Shown here: piece after piece, positions 43,388 to 52,694 of the stretch | Position numbering within the stretch: the stretch's first letter is position 1 | How the letters are laid out: each line of letters begins with the position of its first letter | Source: Aliiglaciecola sp041538045 | GTDB taxonomy: Bacteria > Pseudomonadota > Gammaproteobacteria > Enterobacterales > Alteromonadaceae | Reading direction: 5' to 3' | DNA: 64,000 nucleotides | Assembly (NCBI RefSeq): GCF_041538045.1 | Contig: NZ_JBGOSE010000017.1 | Coordinates: 1 to 64,000 of the forward strand | Notes under the pieces: generated by a model | Databases searched by the model: none | The model's input: the letters and a program-made list of their open reading frames with translations, nothing else | What the model was told of the DNA's origin: nothing | Program-made: the position numbers and the translations under genes

Positions 43388-44236
43388 TCATTTGAACCCT
43401 TTGACTTGTTTAATCAAATCATACGCCGACTGTATATCTTGGGCTTTATTTTTTGCTATTTCAATGGCCTGTTTAGGTAGACCTTTAGACACCAACTTAT
43501 CGGGGTGGTATTCCGTCATTAGCTTACGATATGCCTTTTTGATTGTGCGACTGTCATCGTTTTGATTAACCCCTAAAATCTTATAGGCATCGGCTAATGA
43601 TTGCTGCTGCGAATAATGGGATTGTTGCGAGTGGGAGCGACTACGATTACCGCCTGAGTTACCGGTACGGAAGCGAATTTCAGCTTCATACATGGAAAGC
43701 AAATATAAAAACTCATGCTCTTTGAATCCCAAGTGACGAGCAGCATTTTCCAATAATCGTTGTTCTTTTTTATCTAATTTCCCATCCACAAAAGCCGCTT
43801 GAATTAGGATTTCTAAGAACACCTGTAGGACATCACGTCGACCATGACAAGAGGCTTTAAATTCACGCAAAACCTCATCCATCGGAAAGTCATTGGCTTT
43901 GCCTTCACGAAATGCTTGCTGAGCTTCTTTGCGAGTATCTCCTTGCAGATTCATTTGATCCATCAAAGCTGTAGCCATGCGTATTTCGGAATCGGTAACT
44001 TGGCCGTCAGCTTTGGCGATGTGCCCCATCAAGGAAAAAAGCGCGTGGAAAAATATCGCTTGAGATTTTAGCTCATCTTGACTGGTAAAAAATCGACTGA
44101 ACCCGCCCATTTGATTAAAATCACGACTATATCCTTTATCGAAAAAATGACCGATGATAAATCCAATCAACGCTCCTATCGGGCCTCGGAACATAAACCC
44201 AAAAACAGTCCCTAACACTCTTCCCCAAATCGGCAT
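43388..44236 (-). CDS. djlA: Co-chaperone DjlA
   Basis: Protein of 282 residues: an N-terminal membrane segment (about 4-30, WGRVLGTVFGFMFRGPIGAL), a central TerB-like helical domain (about 50-190) and a C-terminal J domain (about 215-280) with the HPD motif in YRKLMTEYHPDKLVSKGLP. It stimulates DnaK at the inner membrane. Length is close to E. coli DjlA (271). Its start is 2 bases after murU, and its stop touches the Sel1 gene. In E. coli djlA lies near lptD, as here. Confidence 0.95.
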   Translation of the reverse strand: MPIWGRVLGTVFGFMFRGPIGALIGFIIGHFFDKGYSRDFNQMGGFSRFFTSQDELKSQAIFFHALFSLMGHIAKADGQVTDSEIRMATALMDQMNLQGDTRKEAQQAFREGKANDFPMDEVLREFKASCHGRRDVLQVFLEILIQAAFVDGKLDKKEQRLLENAARHLGFKEHEFLYLLSMYEAEIRFRTGNSGGNRSRSHSQQSHYSQQQSLADAYKILGVNQNDDSRTIKKAYRKLMTEYHPDKLVSKGLPKQAIEIAKNKAQDIQSAYDLIKQVKGFK

Positions 44237-44238
44237 TG

Positions 44239-44916
44239 TTACCCTTCCATATTATTAATTTCATCTAAACGTTGCGGCGTACCTATATCAAACCAAATGC
44301 CAGGATGAAGCTGACCAGTAAGTTGGTTTTTATCTGCTAAATCAAAAAGCAGCGGTGCCAACGGTGATTTTCGCCCTTCTAGGTTAGCGAACAAATTCAC
44401 ATCATAAACAGCTATTCCGCTAAAAGTGAATTGATTAGGTGGCTGACGCACAACTGTGTTTCCAGTTAAATTAAAGTCGCCCTTTAGGTTATGTGGGGGG
44501 TTATTGACTAAAACCAAATGGCCCAGGCTGCCATTTAACTGACTGGGTAGACAACTAAACTCAAAATTTGAAAAAACGTCTCCATTTATCACCGTAAAAC
44601 AACCTTGTTCATGCAAACATCGTTTAATTAACGGCAATGCATTGACGATTCCCCCTGCAGTTTCCAATGCGGCAGGTTCAGCAGAATAGTGAATCTGCAA
44701 ATTAAACTGTGAACCATTCCCCAGATAGGCTTCAATTTGTTCACCCAACCACGCATGATTAATGACCACATGCTCAAAACCGGCAGAAGCTAGCTTTTCC
44801 AGATGTAACTCGATTAAGGTTTTACCTTTAACCTTCAACAATGGTTTGGGAGTCGTATCTGTCAGAGGTCGCATACGTTCACCTCTGCCTGCGGCTAAAA
44901 TCATAGCGACTTTCAT
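44239..44916 (-). CDS. murU: N-acetylmuramate alpha-1-phosphate uridylyltransferase MurU
   Basis: Protein of 225 residues, a sugar-1-phosphate nucleotidyltransferase. The NTP-binding signature ILAAGRGERMRPLTDTTPKP (residues 6-25) and VINGDVFSNFEF (metal Asp, about 108-119) are clear. In Pseudomonas putida MurU converts MurNAc-1-phosphate to UDP-MurNAc, a recycling route that bypasses fosfomycin-sensitive MurA. The ATG overlaps the amgK stop by 4 bases, so the two are translationally coupled, and this amgK-murU pair next to lptD matches the Pseudomonas order. The substrate is inferred from that context. Confidence 0.9.
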   Translation of the reverse strand: MKVAMILAAGRGERMRPLTDTTPKPLLKVKGKTLIELHLEKLASAGFEHVVINHAWLGEQIEAYLGNGSQFNLQIHYSAEPAALETAGGIVNALPLIKRCLHEQGCFTVINGDVFSNFEFSCLPSQLNGSLGHLVLVNNPPHNLKGDFNLTGNTVVRQPPNQFTFSGIAVYDVNLFANLEGRKSPLAPLLFDLADKNQLTGQLHPGIWFDIGTPQRLDEINNMEG

Positions 44917-45914
44917 TTAGATAACTCCAATAATTTTGGTTTAACTATATTGTCTATTAGGGCAACCAACTCCGTTAACTCCAAATATTTTTTACCAACT
45001 TCAAGAATATAATCTAAGGTGCGAGATATATGGGTTAAATAATCGCTTTTACCATCTCGATGAAAGAGTCGACAAAATATTCCGCTTGCTTTGAGGTGCC
45101 TTTGCATTCCGCTCAAATCAAACCAGCATAAGAAATCTTGCCATGGATATTGTCCATAAAAACGTTGATGGAATTGACGTAATAATTCATCTACTTGTTC
45201 ACTAGGCCACTTCTGATAGCAATCTCTTAATAACGATACCGCATCGTAGGTAATTGGGCCAATTACCGCATCTTGAAAATCAATCACGCCAATATCGCCA
45301 TTGGCTAACAACATCAAGTTGCGACTATGAAAATCTCGATGCACACCGACTTGAGGTTGAGATTTGAATGTTCGATGTAAAAATTCGTAGGATTTTTCTA
45401 CAGTATCCAGTTGGCTTTTTGTTAGCTTGATGTTTAAATGCACCTCGATTAACCAGTGGGTAAAAATGTACTTTTCTTTTGCTAACAATTCATCATCGTA
45501 AAGCGGTAAAGGTTGACCGTTTGACACCATACAAGATTGAATGGCGGGAATTTGATTAAGCGCTTGAGTATACAGGTGGTGCATCGTATCCAAATTTAGC
45601 CCTTGGCTAAATTGCATATCGCCAAAATCTTGTAAGCAATAAAAACCCAGTTTGGGATTATGGGCGAGCACTTTTGGTACTATGACTTGATGTTGGAAAT
45701 AGGCATTAGCAAGATTGACAAATTTGCAGCTATCTTCGAATTCTGGTGGCGCGTCTACCGCAATAATTGAGGTATGAGTTAATTCATCCCTAAATCGAAA
45801 ATAGCGACGAAAACTCGCATCGCCAAAAATCATTTCTATTTTCTGGCATTTAAACGCGGTAGAAGAATTTATCCATTCTAACAATGCCTGCTCAATTTGC
45901 ACTATTTGTGTCAC
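44913..45914 (-). CDS. amgK: Anomeric MurNAc/GlcNAc kinase AmgK (phosphotransferase family)
   Basis: Protein of 333 residues with an aminoglycoside-phosphotransferase/choline-kinase fold. The catalytic loop VGVHRDFHSRNLML (about 191-204) and metal motif GVIDFQDAVIGP (about 210-221) are present. The conserved start SDASFRRYFRF appears as GDASFRRYFRFRDE (about 31-44). AmgK phosphorylates MurNAc at C1 for MurU. It is divergent from lptD, with about 180 bases between. First gene of a compact operon amgK-murU-djlA-Sel1-xerD. Confidence 0.9.
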   Translation of the reverse strand: MTQIVQIEQALLEWINSSTAFKCQKIEMIFGDASFRRYFRFRDELTHTSIIAVDAPPEFEDSCKFVNLANAYFQHQVIVPKVLAHNPKLGFYCLQDFGDMQFSQGLNLDTMHHLYTQALNQIPAIQSCMVSNGQPLPLYDDELLAKEKYIFTHWLIEVHLNIKLTKSQLDTVEKSYEFLHRTFKSQPQVGVHRDFHSRNLMLLANGDIGVIDFQDAVIGPITYDAVSLLRDCYQKWPSEQVDELLRQFHQRFYGQYPWQDFLCWFDLSGMQRHLKASGIFCRLFHRDGKSDYLTHISRTLDYILEVGKKYLELTELVALIDNIVKPKLLELSK

Positions 45915-45997
45915 TTTTTACCTCATATTTGTGGTATAAATATAGCCATTGCGAGAGCATAATAGATCAAAGGAAATCCATTGTGGTGTATTTTTTG

Positions 45998-46025
45998 GGA
46001 AGTTTATTAGTAAATCGTGTTCAAG
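45998..46025 (+). promoter_or_regulatory. Sigma-E-like promoter candidate upstream of lptD
   Basis: GGAAGTT (45998-46004), 15 bases, then TTCAAG (46020-46025) resembles the sigma-E consensus GGAACTT with a TCAAA-type -10. It would give a leader of about 60 nt before lptD, which belongs to the sigma-E envelope-stress regulon in E. coli. Confidence 0.45.
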
Positions 46026-46091
46026 CACTTAAAATTTACACTTTTAATGTCGATTATCGACCTCTACATGGCAATTTAACTTAGACCCTGT

Positions 46092-48314
46092 ATGCAAATT
46101 AACCAAATCACTTCTTTACTCCTAACCTGCACTGTTGGGAGTGTTGCGGCTCAAGTTCAGCCCATTTCTTCTTGTAAAATTAATACAGAAGAGTTTATTG
46201 CTGACCAATCTATATCAGCCGACCAAATTAGAGTCAAAGCTAATCGCGCTGAAATCCAGCAAAATCGTTATGCGACCTTTGAAGGCGATATCGTTATTGA
46301 TAACGAAAAAGCCCGGATTTTGGCTGACAATGCCACTATCGATAAAGACAATACGGAATTAAAAGCCACAGGTGATGTTAGTTATAACGATAATTTGATG
46401 GTAGTGCAAAGTAGCGATGTTCGATTGAATACAACTTCCGGCCAATTATCCATGAGTAATACCGAATATCATTTACGTCAATTCGGTGGAAGAGGCGCTG
46501 CTGGTGTAATAGATATTGATGAGCAAGTAGGCATCGAGTTAACTGACGTGAGTTACTCGACTTGCCCTGAAGGTGATGAAGATTGGAAGATAAATGCTAG
46601 CAGCATTAAGATTGAAGAAGATGCTTTATGGGGTGAAGCGGTCAACACAGTTTTCTATTTGAAAGATATTCCAGTTTTTTATCTACCGTACTTTGTCTTT
46701 CCCGTATCAGATCAGCGGCAAACAGGTTTGTTATTCCCCGAGATTACCACTTCAAGCACAACAGGGTTAGATTACGAACAACCGTTTTACTGGAATATAG
46801 CGGAAAATTACGATGCCACATTTTCACCTCGGGTTATGACTGATCTAGGTGTGATGTTAAAAACAGAATTTCGCTATCTAACTGAACAAAACGACGGACA
46901 AATCAATATAGAGTATTTGGATAACGATAAAAGTACCAGTGACGGTGATGCCAGATACTTTTATAGATTGTTGAATTCCACCAGCATTGGCGAAAATTGG
47001 AACTTAAACATTGATTACAATGCCTTAAGTGACGACAACTATATTGTTGACTTCGGCTCGGATTTTTATAATCGCGCAGACACTCACTTGTATCAAACTA
47101 TGGCACTGAATTATTACAGTGATAGCTTGGATTTTTCGCTTAGCATCAAAGATTTTGAGGTTATCGGTGATCATCCAACCAATTATCGTGCTCTACCAGA
47201 GTTGAAACTGAATTATCAAGCAGATATGTTTGCCGGATTAGAGTTTCGATTTAACTCAGAACTCGCTTATTTTGAAAATAAACAAGCAGATTTACCCAAG
47301 GCAACTCGATTTCATATAGCCCCGAGTGTGGCATTGCCATTGCGCGCTCATTGGGGTGAGTTTTTAGCAGAAGCTACGCTATTAAATACCTATTATCGTC
47401 AAGATAATATCGAAGATACGTCACTAACTGAGCGTGCCAATCGCTCCTTAGCACAAGGGCGTATATTCGGTGCTTTGCATTTTGAAAAAGATATTCAGTG
47501 GTTTGATAATGAACTCAGACAAACATTGGAGCCGAAAATTCAGTACTTGTACACTAGTTACGATGACCAAAACGATATAGGGCTTTACGACACAACTCGT
47601 CTTCTAAATGACTTCAATGGTTTGTTTCGAGGTCAAGAATTTACTGGTTTAGACAGAATTAGCGATAACAATCAGGTAACCGTTGGTTTAACCACCAGAA
47701 TATTAGATGAAAATAGTCGGGAACAATTTGCCCTTAGTTTAGGTCAAATTTTCTATCTCAAGGAAAACCGAGTCGTCGCAGCGAGTAAAGATGAAGATCA
47801 ATCTGCCTTAGCCTCTGAATTAGATTGGCAAATAGGCAGTAAATGGTTTGCTCACTCAGAAATACAGATTGCTACTAAAACTGATAAAGTAGAGCGCAGC
47901 AGTATTTCATTGGAATATCAATTGAGTGAAGATAAAATATTCCAATTGAACCACAGATTTGTGCGGAATTTATCGGGCGAAAAAATTGATCAAATGGGAT
48001 TAACCGCAAGTTGGCCTCTGGCAGATAATTGGCATTGGGTCGGTAGGTGGTATAAAGATTTAAACACCCAACGTACCATCGAAACCTATACGGGTATCCA
48101 GTACGAGTCTTGTTGTTGGGCAATTAGCATTGTTGGTCAGCGGTACTTAAGCAACCGATATGATGATTCTGGTTTACCAGACACGCAGGAATTTGAGACC
48201 AGTGTTAATTTGAAATTTAGCTTTAAATTTACTGGTGGCGAAGCAAGAACGAGCCGCCGAGATATGCTCGAAGATGGTCTTTTTGGTTACCGCCAATCTT
48301 ACCTGATAAATTAA
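46092..48314 (+). CDS. lptD: LPS-assembly outer-membrane protein LptD
   Basis: Protein of 740 residues that inserts lipopolysaccharide into the outer leaflet of the outer membrane with LptE. After a signal peptide (cleavage near SVAAQ) comes an LptA-like jellyroll (about 40-160) and then the large barrel. The four disulfide cysteines expected for LptD are recognisable: one near the N-terminus (SSCKIN), one in YSTCPEGDEDW, and the adjacent pair in ESCCWAISIVG near the C-terminus. First gene of the lptD-surA-pdxA-rsmA-apaG-apaH run, the E. coli order. Confidence 0.97.
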   Translation: MQINQITSLLLTCTVGSVAAQVQPISSCKINTEEFIADQSISADQIRVKANRAEIQQNRYATFEGDIVIDNEKARILADNATIDKDNTELKATGDVSYNDNLMVVQSSDVRLNTTSGQLSMSNTEYHLRQFGGRGAAGVIDIDEQVGIELTDVSYSTCPEGDEDWKINASSIKIEEDALWGEAVNTVFYLKDIPVFYLPYFVFPVSDQRQTGLLFPEITTSSTTGLDYEQPFYWNIAENYDATFSPRVMTDLGVMLKTEFRYLTEQNDGQINIEYLDNDKSTSDGDARYFYRLLNSTSIGENWNLNIDYNALSDDNYIVDFGSDFYNRADTHLYQTMALNYYSDSLDFSLSIKDFEVIGDHPTNYRALPELKLNYQADMFAGLEFRFNSELAYFENKQADLPKATRFHIAPSVALPLRAHWGEFLAEATLLNTYYRQDNIEDTSLTERANRSLAQGRIFGALHFEKDIQWFDNELRQTLEPKIQYLYTSYDDQNDIGLYDTTRLLNDFNGLFRGQEFTGLDRISDNNQVTVGLTTRILDENSREQFALSLGQIFYLKENRVVAASKDEDQSALASELDWQIGSKWFAHSEIQIATKTDKVERSSISLEYQLSEDKIFQLNHRFVRNLSGEKIDQMGLTASWPLADNWHWVGRWYKDLNTQRTIETYTGIQYESCCWAISIVGQRYLSNRYDDSGLPDTQEFETSVNLKFSFKFTGGEARTSRRDMLEDGLFGYRQSYLIN

Positions 48315-48375
48315 TAACAGATATAATGTCCTAATTAAGGACATTTCCACAACGTTTTGAGTAAAAGTAATAAAC

Positions 48376-49677
48376 ATGAAATTATTAGTCGTCGCTATAG
48401 CTTTAACCACACTTCTTACCTTTCAAAGTGTGGCGCAACAGGTTTCGTTAGATAAAGTAGCCGTCATAGTTGATCAGGGAGTCATTTTAGAAAGTGAAAT
48501 AAAAGCCTTGGTTGAACAAGTGAAACGTAATGCTGAAACCAATAATCAAACTTTACCTTCAGATCGTGCTTTGCGCACACAGGCAATTGAAAAATTAGTC
48601 ACTGATAATCTACAAACTCAAATGGCTCAAAAAATGGGGATACAAATTAGCGATCCTCAACTTGACCAGACGATTGCAGGTATTGCCGCAAACAATAATT
48701 TACCTATGGACCAATTTAGAGCGGCTATCGCCCGAGACGGTATCCCTTTTGAAGTCTACCGTGAAGATATTCGTAAAGAGCTAATCACCCAAGAAGTAAG
48801 ACGAGCCAATGTTCGTAGAAGGGTTTATATCACGCCTCAGGAAATAGAAAACTTAGTGAAGTTAATTGATGAGCAAGGCGCGAAACAAGCAGAATACAAC
48901 TTAGGACATATATTGATTGGTTTTCCGCCGCAACCTACCGATGAGGATATTGCTAAAGCAAAATCAACTGCCGACAAAGTATTAGAATTACTTAACAATG
49001 GATCTGATTTCACACGAATAGCCATAGCCTCATCTTCTGGCTCTAAAGCACTGGAAGGTGGTGATTTAGGTTGGATGAATATCAACTCCATGCCGACTCT
49101 GTTTGCAGAGGCTGTGCAAGATAAAGACAAAGATGAAGTCGTTGGACCGATACGCAGTGGCGCTGGTTTCCATATTCTAAAAGTCAAAGATTTACGTGGT
49201 GTTGAGGTTGTCAAAGTACAGGAAGTGAATGCTAGGCATATACTTATCAAACCGTCAGTGATCTTAAGCGATGAAAAAGCAAAAGAGAAACTAGAAGAAT
49301 TCCGTAAACAAATCGTCGCCGGTGAAGCCACATTTGAAGATCTTGCTAAAGAGCACTCTGCAGATCCAGGTTCAGCAATCAAAGGTGGTGAGTTGGGCTG
49401 GAATGATCCGAATATCTATGTTCCCGCGTTCAAAGATGCCTTAGCGAATCTAGAAGCTGATGAAATCGGTCAACCTTTTCGCTCTTCACACGGCTGGCAT
49501 TTAGTGCAAATGATCGGCAAGCGAGTTGACGATGCCACCGACAAACGCAAAGAAGACAAAGCCTATCAGCTTATTTTCAATCGTAAATTTACTGAAGAAA
49601 CCGATGCTTGGTTAAGAGAAATGCGCGATGCAGCTTATATCGAGGTGTTAGACTCCTCTTCTGAATTAGGAAGTTAA
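48376..49677 (+). CDS. surA: Periplasmic chaperone and peptidyl-prolyl isomerase SurA
   Basis: Protein of 433 residues that escorts unfolded outer-membrane proteins, including LptD, to the BAM complex. Signal peptide cleaved near SVAQQ (about residue 21), an N-terminal chaperone domain beginning VSLDKVAVIVDQGVILESEI, then two parvulin domains (about 175-280 and 287-390). The parvulin signature appears as EGGDLGWMNINSMP and KGGELGWNDPNIYVP. It follows lptD by 61 bases and pdxA starts 1 base after its stop. Confidence 0.97.
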   Translation: MKLLVVAIALTTLLTFQSVAQQVSLDKVAVIVDQGVILESEIKALVEQVKRNAETNNQTLPSDRALRTQAIEKLVTDNLQTQMAQKMGIQISDPQLDQTIAGIAANNNLPMDQFRAAIARDGIPFEVYREDIRKELITQEVRRANVRRRVYITPQEIENLVKLIDEQGAKQAEYNLGHILIGFPPQPTDEDIAKAKSTADKVLELLNNGSDFTRIAIASSSGSKALEGGDLGWMNINSMPTLFAEAVQDKDKDEVVGPIRSGAGFHILKVKDLRGVEVVKVQEVNARHILIKPSVILSDEKAKEKLEEFRKQIVAGEATFEDLAKEHSADPGSAIKGGELGWNDPNIYVPAFKDALANLEADEIGQPFRSSHGWHLVQMIGKRVDDATDKRKEDKAYQLIFNRKFTEETDAWLREMRDAAYIEVLDSSSELGS

Positions 49678-49678
49678 A

Positions 49679-50659
49679 TTGCCCTTTAAAATAGCAATCA
49701 CGCCAGGTGAACCAGCAGGAGTTGGGCCTGACCTTATTATTCAATTAGCGCAAAAACAGTGGGATGCCCAACTAGTTGTATTTGCTGACCGTAGCATGTT
49801 AGCTGAACGGGCAGAGATGCTTGGCCTGCCTTTAACTCTGCTTGATTACGAAAATGGAGTTGCTCAAGTACAAGAGCCTGGACAGCTTTATATCATCGAT
49901 ATTCCGGCGAAAGTTAAAGTGGTTGCGGGTCAACTTGATGCCAAAAATGGCTTATACGTTGTGGAAACGTTACGTCAAGCTTGCGCTAAAAATATGAATC
50001 AAGAGTTTGATGCAGTAGTTACCGGCCCGGTGAATAAAGGCATTATCAACAAAGCGGGTATTTCCTTTAGTGGACATACGGAATATTTTGCCAGTCAATC
50101 AAACACCCAAGACGTGGTGATGATGTTATCCACAGAAGGCTTGCGAGTGGTTTTAGCCACTACTCATATCCCCTTAGCTTATGTGGCAAAAGCCATAACT
50201 CGCGAAAGGTTACACAAGGTGCTGCACATAGTGCATACCGATATGAAACTTAAGTTTGGGATCCCCACTCCGCACATTTTTGTATGTGGATTAAACCCTC
50301 ATGCCGGTGAGGATGGGCATTTAGGGCGAGAAGAAATTGATATCATAATTCCTGCACTAGAGGAATTACGTGAACAAGGGCTGAAAATCACCGGTCCTCT
50401 GCCAGCAGACACCATGTTTCAAGAAAAGTATATGCAGCAAGCTGACGTCATTCTTACTATGTTCCATGACCAAGGGTTACCGGTTTTAAAATACAAAGGG
50501 TTTGGTCAGTCGGTCAACACCACTTTAGGCCTTCCCTTTATTCGCACATCGGTCGACCACGGAACCGCATTAGATTTAGCGGGAACAGGTGAAGCCAATC
50601 CAGGAAGCTTCGAATGTGCCATTAATGACGCGCTAAAATTGGCAGTAAAAAGCATATGA
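49679..50659 (+). CDS. pdxA: 4-hydroxythreonine-4-phosphate dehydrogenase
   Basis: Protein of 326 residues in pyridoxal phosphate synthesis. AITPGEPAGVGPDLI at the start, the FSGHTEYFA segment (about 135-143), metal-binding histidines in CGLNPHAGEDGHLGREE (about 206-222) and the MFHDQGLPVLKYKGFG segment (about 261-276) are intact. The start codon is TTG, immediately after the surA stop; no ATG lies in this frame before the conserved ITPGEP motif. The end overlaps rsmA (ATGA). Confidence 0.96.
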   Translation: MPFKIAITPGEPAGVGPDLIIQLAQKQWDAQLVVFADRSMLAERAEMLGLPLTLLDYENGVAQVQEPGQLYIIDIPAKVKVVAGQLDAKNGLYVVETLRQACAKNMNQEFDAVVTGPVNKGIINKAGISFSGHTEYFASQSNTQDVVMMLSTEGLRVVLATTHIPLAYVAKAITRERLHKVLHIVHTDMKLKFGIPTPHIFVCGLNPHAGEDGHLGREEIDIIIPALEELREQGLKITGPLPADTMFQEKYMQQADVILTMFHDQGLPVLKYKGFGQSVNTTLGLPFIRTSVDHGTALDLAGTGEANPGSFECAINDALKLAVKSI

Positions 50660-51459
50660 GTAAACAACATTTAGGTCACACAGCACGTAAACGCTTTGGT
50701 CAAAACTTCCTTCACGATGCATATATTATTGATCAAATTGTCTCGGCTATTCACCCTGTTGACGGCGAGAATTTAGTTGAAATAGGTCCTGGCTTAGCGG
50801 CTTTGACTGAACCAGTATGTGAGCACATAAGCAAATTAAACGTAGTCGAATTAGACCGAGACTTAGCGAATCGACTGAAATCTCACCCGTTCATTTCGAA
50901 AAAATTAAATGTAATAGAAGCTGACGCATTAAAATACGATTTTTCCCAGTTGTGTGATGAGCAAAACCCATTGCGTGTATTTGGCAACTTGCCTTACAAC
51001 ATATCAACCCCTTTAATGTTCCACTTATTCTCTTTTGCTAATAAAATCAAAGATATGCATTTTATGCTGCAAAAAGAAGTGGTAAATAGGTTAGCCGCTA
51101 AAGCAGGCGAAAAGAATTACGGTAGATTATCCGTTATGGCTCAATATCACTGCCAAGTGATACCCGTTCTGCATGTACCACCAGGGGCGTTTAACCCTCC
51201 GCCTAAAGTGGATTCTGCTGTAGTGAGATTATTACCCCATGACAAAAAACCAGTTGAAGTGATTGAACAGAAAATGTTGAATCAAGTCTGCGCCCAAGCG
51301 TTTAATCAACGCAGAAAAACCATTCGCAATAGCTTAAAAAAGTTGATTGAAGAAAAACAGCTTGAAGATTTAGGGATTAACCCTGAATTAAGAGCAGAAA
51401 ATCTGAGTCTTGCAGATTTCGCAATTGTAGCTAACTTCCTCTCTCAACAAGGAGCTTAA
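50656..51459 (+). CDS. rsmA: 16S rRNA A1518/A1519 dimethyltransferase RsmA (KsgA)
   Basis: Protein of 267 residues that dimethylates two adjacent adenosines in helix 45 of 16S rRNA, a late check in 30S assembly. RKRFGQNFLHDAYIIDQIV is the family start, ENLVEIGPGLAALTEPV binds SAM, VFGNLPYNISTPLMFHL carries the NLPY catalytic motif and the FNPPPKVDSAVVRLLP segment is typical. It overlaps pdxA by 4 bases and is followed by apaG after 5. Confidence 0.97.
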   Translation: MSKQHLGHTARKRFGQNFLHDAYIIDQIVSAIHPVDGENLVEIGPGLAALTEPVCEHISKLNVVELDRDLANRLKSHPFISKKLNVIEADALKYDFSQLCDEQNPLRVFGNLPYNISTPLMFHLFSFANKIKDMHFMLQKEVVNRLAAKAGEKNYGRLSVMAQYHCQVIPVLHVPPGAFNPPPKVDSAVVRLLPHDKKPVEVIEQKMLNQVCAQAFNQRRKTIRNSLKKLIEEKQLEDLGINPELRAENLSLADFAIVANFLSQQGA

Positions 51460-51464
51460 AGATT

Positions 51465-51842
51465 ATGGACACTAACGATATTTGTATCGATGTGCAAACT
51501 CAATATCTGGAAGATAGATTTCCAGAAAGCGAGGAAAAATATGCATTTGCGTACAAAATAACAATCACCAATAACAGTCAAGGTGAGGTCACCCTACTCA
51601 ATCGTTATTGGCTAATTACCGATGGAAATGGCGACAAATCCGAAGTTTCAGGTAAAGGTGTGGTTGGAGAGCAACCTTTAATTAAACCCGGTGAATCTTT
51701 TCAGTATACCAGCGGCGCCATATTGGACACTCCTGTGGGGACGATGCAGGGCCACTATGAATTTAGCTGTGATAAAAATGATGAATTGCTTAAAGTGCCT
51801 ATTGAAGTTTTTAGGTTAGCCGATACAAATGTTCTTAATTAA
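51465..51842 (+). CDS. apaG: ApaG/CorD domain protein
   Basis: Protein of 125 residues with a fibronectin-III-like beta-sandwich. Diagnostic segments are YAFAYKITITNNSQGEVTLL (about 26-45), the RYWLITDGNG motif (about 47-56) and QPLIKPGESFQYTSGAILDT (about 66-85). Function is not firmly established. It lies between rsmA and apaH as in most gammaproteobacteria. Confidence 0.96.
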   Translation: MDTNDICIDVQTQYLEDRFPESEEKYAFAYKITITNNSQGEVTLLNRYWLITDGNGDKSEVSGKGVVGEQPLIKPGESFQYTSGAILDTPVGTMQGHYEFSCDKNDELLKVPIEVFRLADTNVLN

Positions 51843-51869
51843 CCGTTAAACAAGCATTGCGCAAATTAT

Positions 51870-52694
51870 ATGTCTAATTATGTAGTGGGTGATATCCAAG
51901 GTTGCTACGCCGGTCTTCGGCAACTGCTAGACAAAGTACAATTTGATCCCAGCCGAGATAAATTATGGGCGGTGGGCGATCTTGTGGCCAGAGGCCCTGA
52001 TTCCCTCGACACCCTACTATTCCTTAAGTCCCTAGGTAGCGCATTTGAAACCGTGTTAGGCAATCACGACTTACATTTTCTTGCCATATTTGGAAAATTA
52101 AAGAAAGCTAAACGGAGCGACTTTTTAGAGCCTCTTATACAGTCCCCACACGCAGAAGAACTCGCAAATTGGTTAAGAAGTAAGCCTTTAGCATTGCGTA
52201 TCAACAAAGATACTCTGCTTAGTCATGCGGGCTTATACCCACACTGGTCCTTTGAAAAAGCACTAGGTTTAAGTGATGAAGTTAGCACTATTCTTGCCGG
52301 CCCCAAACATTTAAGCTTGTTGTCTTCCATGTATGGCTCTAAACCAGACCGTTGGGAAGAAGAACTGAAAGATACAGATCGATTACGCTTTATCATCAAT
52401 GCGTTTACCCGCATGCGTTATCTCAAAAAGTCATCTATTTTGGAATTTGAAACAAAATGCGCACCTAATAAACTCAATAGTAATTTAAATCCTTGGTTTA
52501 CTATTAAGAATGACAACATCAATAAGCATCAGCGCATTGTATTTGGTCACTGGGCAACGTTAATGGGAAAAACCCATTCCAATCAATATGTTGCGTTGGA
52601 CACCGGTTATGTTTGGGGACATACCATGACCTTATATTGTATTGAAAGTGAAAGCCGAATTAGCGTTCAAAATAATAGTAAGCAACTCGCTTAA
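51870..52694 (+). CDS. apaH: Diadenosine tetraphosphatase ApaH
   Basis: Protein of 274 residues, a metallophosphoesterase that splits Ap4A symmetrically to two ADP and also removes Np4N RNA caps in E. coli. The metal motifs are YVVGDIQGCYAGLRQLL (residues 4-20), AVGDLVARGPDS (about 35-46), VLGNHDLHFLA (about 62-72) and SHAGLYPHW (about 118-126). Last gene of the lptD run, 27 bases after apaG. Confidence 0.97.
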   Translation: MSNYVVGDIQGCYAGLRQLLDKVQFDPSRDKLWAVGDLVARGPDSLDTLLFLKSLGSAFETVLGNHDLHFLAIFGKLKKAKRSDFLEPLIQSPHAEELANWLRSKPLALRINKDTLLSHAGLYPHWSFEKALGLSDEVSTILAGPKHLSLLSSMYGSKPDRWEEELKDTDRLRFIINAFTRMRYLKKSSILEFETKCAPNKLNSNLNPWFTIKNDNINKHQRIVFGHWATLMGKTHSNQYVALDTGYVWGHTMTLYCIESESRISVQNNSKQLA

